A stretch of DNA of 64,000 nt from Bacteroidales bacterium (lineage in GTDB: Bacteria > Bacteroidota > Bacteroidia > Bacteroidales > P3), in NCBI GenBank assembly GCA_017962545.1, contig JAGCVD010000022.1, forward strand, positions 21,075-85,074, in the 5' to 3' direction. Shown here one piece after another: positions 55,934 to 64,000 of this stretch. The translations under genes were made by a program, and so were the position numbers. Position 1 is the first letter of the stretch; the number at the start of each line of letters is the position of its first letter. Below the pieces are notes generated by a model that ran no database searches, had not been told where the DNA came from, and saw only the letters and a program-made list of their open reading frames with translations.

Positions 55934-57256
55934 ATGACTACAACATTAATATCTGCAATCATAATCATCCTGGTCGTCATCCTGCTCTTGGTGGCGCTGC
56001 TGCTCGTGCTGCGCGCCAAGCTCATACCGCAGGGCAACGTGAAGATTACCATCAATGACGACAAAGAACTGACCGTACCGACTGGTGGCACGCTCATCTC
56101 CACCCTCGGCGATGCCGGCGTCCACCTGCCTTCGGCCTGCGGCGGCAAGGGGTCGTGTGGCCAGTGCAAATGCCGCGTGGTCAAGGGTGGTGGCAGCATA
56201 CTCCCCACCGAGACACCCCACTTCAGCCGCAAGCAGATACAGGAAGGCTGGCGCCTCGGCTGCCAGGTGAAGGTCAAAGAGGACCTCAGCCTCAAGCTCC
56301 CCGAAAGCATCCTCAGCATTAAGGAGTACGAATGCACCGTGGTCTCGAACCGCAACGTGGCCACCTTCATCAAGGAGTTCAAGGTGCAGCTGCCTGCCGG
56401 CGAGGCGGGTGCTCCCGCTGAGCGTTTCGACTTCGTGCCCGGCAGCTACGCCCAAATCAAGATTCCGACATTCAAAATCAACTACAGCGACTTCGACCGC
56501 AGCCTTATCGGCGAAGAATACCTGCCCGCATGGGAGAAGTTCAAGATGTTCGACCTCGTCTGCGTCAACACCGAACCCACCGTCCGTGCCTATTCCATGG
56601 CCAACTACCCCGCCGAAGGCGACGTCTTCATGCTAACCGTGCGTATCGCCACGCCTCCGTTCAAGCCCGACCGCTCGGGATTCATGAACGTCAACCCCGG
56701 TATCGCCTCAAGCTATATCTTCTCCCTCAAGCCCGGCGACAAGGTCATCATGAGTGGCCCCTACGGCGAGTTCAGCGTCCGCGGCACCGTCGACGGCACC
56801 TGGCGCGACGACCCGCAGGGTAACGAGATGATATGGGTCGGCGGCGGCGCCGGCATGGCACCCCTCCGCGCACAGATCATGCACCTCACACGCACGCTGC
56901 ATTGCCAGAACCGCCCCATGCACTACTTCTACGGCGCCCGTGCCCTCAACGAGGTCTTTTACTTACAGGACTTCCACCAACTCGAGAAAGAATTCCCGAA
57001 TTTCCACTTCCACCTCGCCCTCGACCGGCCCGACCCCGCCGCCGATGCCGCCGGCGTGCCCTACACTCCCGGCTTCATCCATCAGGTCATGTACGACACC
57101 TACCTCAAGGACCATCCCGCCCCCGAGGATATCGAGTACTACATGTGCGGCCCCGGCCCCATGAGCAGTGCCGTCGTGCAGATGCTCGACTCCCTCGGCG
57201 TCCAACCCGAGAACATCGCCTACGACGACTTCGGCGGTAGCACTCCCAAGAAATAG
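55934..57256 (+). CDS. nqrF: Na+-translocating NADH:quinone reductase subunit F
   Basis: 440 residues: one N-terminal helix, a ferredoxin domain with CGGKGSCGQCKC and the fourth ligand in RLGCQV, then the FAD domain (RAYSMANYPAEG) and NADH domain (GGGAGMAPLRAQI, YYMCGPGPMSSAV). It takes electrons from NADH to start the NQR chain. Length and all motifs are complete, so the operon appears functional despite the insert. Confidence 0.96.
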   Translation: MTTTLISAIIIILVVILLLVALLLVLRAKLIPQGNVKITINDDKELTVPTGGTLISTLGDAGVHLPSACGGKGSCGQCKCRVVKGGGSILPTETPHFSRKQIQEGWRLGCQVKVKEDLSLKLPESILSIKEYECTVVSNRNVATFIKEFKVQLPAGEAGAPAERFDFVPGSYAQIKIPTFKINYSDFDRSLIGEEYLPAWEKFKMFDLVCVNTEPTVRAYSMANYPAEGDVFMLTVRIATPPFKPDRSGFMNVNPGIASSYIFSLKPGDKVIMSGPYGEFSVRGTVDGTWRDDPQGNEMIWVGGGAGMAPLRAQIMHLTRTLHCQNRPMHYFYGARALNEVFYLQDFHQLEKEFPNFHFHLALDRPDPAADAAGVPYTPGFIHQVMYDTYLKDHPAPEDIEYYMCGPGPMSSAVVQMLDSLGVQPENIAYDDFGGSTPKK

Positions 57257-57329
57257 ATTATTTTTACACAGACACACAATATATTAGCAAAATAAACGTT
57301 ATTGGAGCTAAAGAAATTCGGTTAAGACT

Positions 57330-58109
57330 ATGAATATTAAACAGATATTACTGACGCTGATGCTGGTGGCCCTCAGTGGGACGATGGCGGCGCAGACCGG
57401 CCGCGACCTGCAGGATGACGAATTGCATGGCGCCGTCAAGCGTATTGACTCCCGTATGTACGAGGCTCACTACGACCTCAACGACAACTTGGAACGCGGC
57501 GAGCAGCTGGAGCACCTCATCACCGAATACAAGTCCAACGGCTACCGCCGCTCGCAGACCTACCTTTCGGTGGCCGAGGACATCATCTTCCGTACCCGCT
57601 ACAAGCACGACGGTTTCGGCTTGACAACCTTGGAGCACATCGTCGATAACCAGGAGCATGTGGTAGGACGTACCTACTACGTCTACGACGCCGACCACAC
57701 GCTCACGGAGGTCTATGTCGAAGATGCCGAGCGTCAAGTAGAGAGCCGTATGCTGCTTAAGCACGACGGGGAAGGCCGCATCAGCCAGCGCAGTTACAAC
57801 GACCACCGCAATGACATCTTCAAACGTGAGGTATACACCTACAACCCCGACGGCACTATCAACAAGGCCGTCGTCTACGACCGCTCGAAACAGAAAGTGC
57901 AGGAAAAGCGCTGGGAGTACGACGAACAAGGCTACCCCACCAGCTACACCCTCTACGACTACACCGAGGAGGAGCCCGAGATGTTCGTTACGCTCTACAT
58001 GCGTGAGTACGACGCCCACGGCAACTGGGTACGCTGCACCGAGTACGACATGCTCGGCGACCGCATGATACCCACCTACACCACCGTTCGCACCATAGAA
58101 TATTTCTAA
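57330..58109 (+). CDS. Hypothetical exported protein with YD-like strands
   Basis: 259 residues with a signal peptide (MNIKQILLTLMLVALSGTMAAQ). The rest is a set of Tyr/Asp-rich strands (YKHDGFGLTTLEHI, YVYDADHTLTEVYV, YTYNPDGTINKAVVYDR, WEYDEQGYPTSYTLYDY) resembling RHS/YD repeats, as in the lipoprotein at 1347. It shares one base with the era start (TAATG), which implies a common transcript. Function unknown. Confidence 0.75.
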   Translation: MNIKQILLTLMLVALSGTMAAQTGRDLQDDELHGAVKRIDSRMYEAHYDLNDNLERGEQLEHLITEYKSNGYRRSQTYLSVAEDIIFRTRYKHDGFGLTTLEHIVDNQEHVVGRTYYVYDADHTLTEVYVEDAERQVESRMLLKHDGEGRISQRSYNDHRNDIFKREVYTYNPDGTINKAVVYDRSKQKVQEKRWEYDEQGYPTSYTLYDYTEEEPEMFVTLYMREYDAHGNWVRCTEYDMLGDRMIPTYTTVRTIEYF

Positions 58110-58987
58110 TGAAGAGTGGTTTTGTCAATATCATCGGCAACCCGAATGTCGGCAAGTCGACCCTTATGAACGCTCTCGTAGGAGAGCGTTTAAGCATTAT
58201 TACCAGCAAGGCCCAGACCACCCGCAAGCGCGTCATGGGAATCGTAAACGGGGACGACTTCCAGATAGTCTACACCGATACCCCCGGCATCGTCAACCCT
58301 GCCAACAAGCTCCATGAGCAGATGATGGGCTTTATCGGTACCGCCCTGCAGGACGCCGACCTCTTCCTCCTCGTCACCGAGGTGGGCGAGACCTTCAAGA
58401 ACCGTCAGGTGCTGGAACGGGTGGTGAACAGCGACATCCCCGTCATCCTCATCATCAACAAGATAGATCTTTCCGACCAAGCTACCATCAGCGAGAAGAT
58501 AGCCTACTGGCAGGAGCAGATACCACGCGCCGTGGTCGTCCCCTGCTCCGCCACCGAAGGCTTCAACCTGACACGTATTTTCAATACCATCCTTGCACTC
58601 CTGCCCGAGCACCCCGCCTACTTCCCCACCGACGAACTCACCGACCGCACCATGCGCTTCTTTGTCAGCGAGATTGTCCGCGAAAAGATACTCCTCTACT
58701 ACCAAAAGGAAATCCCCTACAGTTGCGAGGTGGCTGTGGAAGCCTACGAAGAGAAAGACGGCATCGACAACATCTCGTGCCTCATCTATGTCGAGCGCGA
58801 AAGCCAGAAAGCCATCCTCATCGGCCATCAGGGTAAAGCCATCAAGAAGCTGGGCATCGAGGCCCGCAAAGATATCGAGGAATTCACCGGCAAGCGGTGC
58901 TTCCTCAGCCTGCATATCAAGGTCCTCAAAGACTGGCGCAACAGCGACCGCGCCCTCAAGAGCTTCGGCTACGCGCTGGAAGACTAG
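58109..58987 (+). CDS. era: GTPase Era
   Basis: 292 residues: G1 GNPNVGKSTL, G3 DTPGIV, G4 NKID, and the C-terminal KH domain (YVERESQKAILIGHQGKAIKKLG). It binds the 3' end of 16S rRNA and aids 30S maturation. The start overlaps the preceding gene by one base. Confidence 0.97.
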   Translation: MKSGFVNIIGNPNVGKSTLMNALVGERLSIITSKAQTTRKRVMGIVNGDDFQIVYTDTPGIVNPANKLHEQMMGFIGTALQDADLFLLVTEVGETFKNRQVLERVVNSDIPVILIINKIDLSDQATISEKIAYWQEQIPRAVVVPCSATEGFNLTRIFNTILALLPEHPAYFPTDELTDRTMRFFVSEIVREKILLYYQKEIPYSCEVAVEAYEEKDGIDNISCLIYVERESQKAILIGHQGKAIKKLGIEARKDIEEFTGKRCFLSLHIKVLKDWRNSDRALKSFGYALED

Positions 58988-58992
58988 CCCCG

Positions 58993-60198
58993 TCAATCGT
59001 TCAACGCCAAGCCGCCGAGGGAAGTCTCTTTGTAGAGGCTGGGGAGGTCGTGGCCGGTGAGCTTCATGGTCTTCACCACCTTGTCGAAACTGATGATGTG
59101 GCGGCCGTCGCTCATCATGGCGTAGATGTTGATGTCCAGCGCACGGAGGGCGGCCATGGCGTTGCGTTCGATGCAGGGTATCTGGACGAGTCCGCACAAG
59201 GGGTCGCAGGTCAGTCCCAGGTTGTGCTCCATCGCCATCTCGGCGGCATACTCTATCTGTTTGGGACTGCCGCCGAAGAGCTGGTTGCTGGCTACGGCAG
59301 CCATCACACAGGCCGAGCCCACCTCGGCCTGGCAGCCTGCCTCAGCACCGCTGATGGTGGCGTTAGTCTTGATGACGTTGGCGAAGAGGCCGGCGGTGGC
59401 CATGGCACGCAGTATCTCGCGGTCGCTGAAGTCGTGATTCTTCTTCAGGTGGTAGAGCACCGCCGGCAGCACACCACTCGAGCCACAGGTGGGGGCGGTG
59501 ACGATGCGGGCGCCGCAGGCGTTCTGCTCGCTGGTGGCCAGGGCATAGGCGATGACGAGGGCACGGCTCTGGAGCGAGGGCTTGAAGCCGCTGGCACGGA
59601 CATGATACTGGTGGGCCTTGCTGCGCAGATGAAGGCCGCCGGCGATGACGCGGTCGTCGAGCAGGCCCTCCTCGATGGTCTGCTGCATCTGACGCCACAT
59701 CTCCTCGAGGTAGAACCACAACGAGCCGTCTTCGCACTGCTCCACATATTCCCAGAAACTCAATCCCTCTTTGTCGATATACTCCATGATTTCCTTCATG
59801 GTGTTGTGCGGATAGACCTCGCCCTCAGGGGTGATGCCCAGCGGCACCTCGCCCTCCTCGGTGGAGAGATAGCCGCCGCCGATGCTGTACACCAGCCACG
59901 TGTCCACCACCCCACCCTCGGCGTCGAGGGCTTCGAAGAGCATGCCGTTGGGATGGAAGGGCTTGACGATGTCGGGCCGCCAGACAATCTCCGTCTCTTT
60001 GGGTGCCAGCCCGCGAGTGACGGCCATGTCGGTGTGGTGGCCGCGGCCGGTGGCGGCGAGCGAGCCGTAGAGGGTGACACGGTAGCGGGCGGCTTGCTTG
60101 GTGCGGGCAGCAAACATCTCGGCCGCGCGGTTGGGTCCCATGGTGTGGCTGCTGCTCGGGCCGTAGCCTATCTTGTATATCTTCTTGATGGTTTCCAT
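58993..60198 (-). CDS. sdaA: L-serine ammonia-lyase (single-chain, iron-sulfur)
   Basis: 401 residues, beta and alpha parts fused. The N-terminal YGPSSSHTMGPNRAAEMF and the alpha-domain motif TAPTCGSSGVLPAV are diagnostic, and the cysteines for the [4Fe-4S] cluster fit CGSSG and CDPLCGLVQIPC. It makes pyruvate and ammonia from serine. It converges with era, 5 bp apart. Confidence 0.93.
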   Translation of the reverse strand: METIKKIYKIGYGPSSSHTMGPNRAAEMFAARTKQAARYRVTLYGSLAATGRGHHTDMAVTRGLAPKETEIVWRPDIVKPFHPNGMLFEALDAEGGVVDTWLVYSIGGGYLSTEEGEVPLGITPEGEVYPHNTMKEIMEYIDKEGLSFWEYVEQCEDGSLWFYLEEMWRQMQQTIEEGLLDDRVIAGGLHLRSKAHQYHVRASGFKPSLQSRALVIAYALATSEQNACGARIVTAPTCGSSGVLPAVLYHLKKNHDFSDREILRAMATAGLFANVIKTNATISGAEAGCQAEVGSACVMAAVASNQLFGGSPKQIEYAAEMAMEHNLGLTCDPLCGLVQIPCIERNAMAALRALDINIYAMMSDGRHIISFDKVVKTMKLTGHDLPSLYKETSLGGLALND

Positions 60199-60299
60199 AA
60201 CTATTATTACAACGCAAAATCACTTCAAATATTGTTCAACAAGTCTCAACCACCAATTCATGGCTCCATCCAGAGGCATTTTCCATTGTTGTTTTCTTG

Positions 60300-60338
60300 C
60301 TGTTCTTTTACTGTTCTTTTAGAAAAGTAAAAGAACAG
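60300..60338. repeat. Perfect 12-bp inverted repeat
   Basis: CTGTTCTTTTAC (60300-60311) and GTAAAAGAACAG (60327-60338). The left arm's word TGTTCTTTTA is itself doubled. It lies in the 410-bp gap between sdaA and secA, in which only this and the secA promoter were recognised. Confidence 0.7.
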
Positions 60339-60504
60339 AAGTTAATATGCTAAATAAAAGGAAGATAAAAAGCAACCTTTAGGTACATACAATACAGGCC
60401 GTTCTGCACTGTTTCTTCGACATATCTTCGGTTTTTGCAGAAAGAATGGCATGAAACAGACAAAGAAAAGAGAGATTGAATGCCAATTATTCAGAAAGTT
60501 TTCG

Positions 60505-60512
60505 TATCTTTG
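60505..60512 (+). promoter_or_regulatory. -7 box of secA
   Basis: TATCTTTGC in the usual TTTCG context, 98 bp before the secA ATG. No -33 TTTG at standard spacing. Confidence 0.7.
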
Positions 60513-60610
60513 CAGTTTCACTTATGGCACGCTTTTTGCTATAACCATTTGTAGCACAAAACGAAGACCTTTGTATAACAATTATTGAATAAAGAAACAT
60601 AAATAAAAAT

Positions 60611-63925
<3,315 letters not shown>

Positions 63926-63951
63926 GTCCGCATCAGTACCCACCAAAAAAA

Positions 63952-63988
63952 CGTGCCAGTCCCACCCTCTGGATTGGCACGCCTTTTG
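63952..63988 (+). terminator. Intrinsic terminator of secA
   Basis: 11-bp stem CGTGCCAGTCC (63952-63962) / GGATTGGCACG (63971-63981), followed by CCTTTTGT. Confidence 0.85.
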
Positions 63989-64000
63989 TCATGATTACCT

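Overview
The window looks like a chromosomal segment of an uncultured, anaerobic gut- or rumen-type Bacteroidales bacterium. The support is: two proteins ending in type IX secretion (Por/T9SS) type A sorting domains; many promoters of the Bacteroidota type (TTTG, 19-20 bp, TAnnTTTG) with few Shine-Dalgarno sequences; a quinol:fumarate reductase of the frdCAB type; a Na+-translocating NQR complex; and a TonB, TPR and lipoprotein-rich envelope. Most genes are GC-rich with strong G/C third-position bias. A few exported-protein genes are clearly AT-rich and look acquired.

Layout. 1-5.2 kb: the end of a T9SS adhesin-like protein, a coding remnant, a lipoprotein, then an AT-rich island with a frameshifted GH16 glucanase and a secreted barrel-like protein, bounded by a 38-bp direct repeat whose right copy is the groES upstream element. 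5.3-7.3 kb: groES-groEL. 7.5-10 kb (minus): three lipoproteins around an alaX-type tRNA-editing gene; two of the lipoprotein ORFs begin with a copy of the alaX 5' end. 10.1-19.2 kb (plus): M13 peptidase, TlpA-like protein, mutL, rhomboid, barrel protein, valS. 19.3-23 kb (minus): frdCAB, with an enlarged FrdC. 23-25.5 kb: sodium:solute symporter and RNase Z. 25.6-28.6 kb: tRNA-Ser(CGA), rplY, prs, tRNA-Leu(CAA), ZIP transporter. 28.7-33.2 kb: membrane protein, flavodoxin, radical SAM and mini winged-helix operon, bacterioferritin-like protein, AraC regulator, lipoprotein-flavodoxin. 33.7-39.6 kb: DUF2130 protein, TonB-like protein, glycosyltransferase and a complete GDP-D-glycero-alpha-D-manno-heptose set (hddA, gmhA, hddC, gmhB). 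39.5-48.2 kb (minus): CDF zinc exporter and an operon of redoxin-like protein, TPR protein, outer-membrane barrel and folC. 48.3-57.3 kb (plus): aspA-nqrABCD-[AT-rich insert]-nqrEF. 57.3-64 kb: YD-like secreted protein, era, serine dehydratase (minus), secA.

How the genes fit together. aspA makes fumarate, frdCAB reduces it with menaquinol, and NQR (start-stop coupled to aspA) supplies quinol from NADH while pumping Na+; the SSS symporter could use that gradient. The heptose operon feeds GDP-heptose to surface glycans, and secA, T9SS substrates, lipoproteins and TPR/barrel proteins build the envelope.

Most unusual: (1) the alaX start region duplicated in front of two unrelated lipoproteins; (2) AT-rich exported-gene inserts next to groES and inside the nqr operon, associated with direct or tandem repeats; (3) a family of 7-bp repeat arrays on both strands, between genes and inside ORFs including mutL; (4) a bacterioferritin-like protein without either di-iron histidine; (5) a FrdC with about 100 extra residues. 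No CRISPR array, transposase, integrase, prophage or rRNA was seen.
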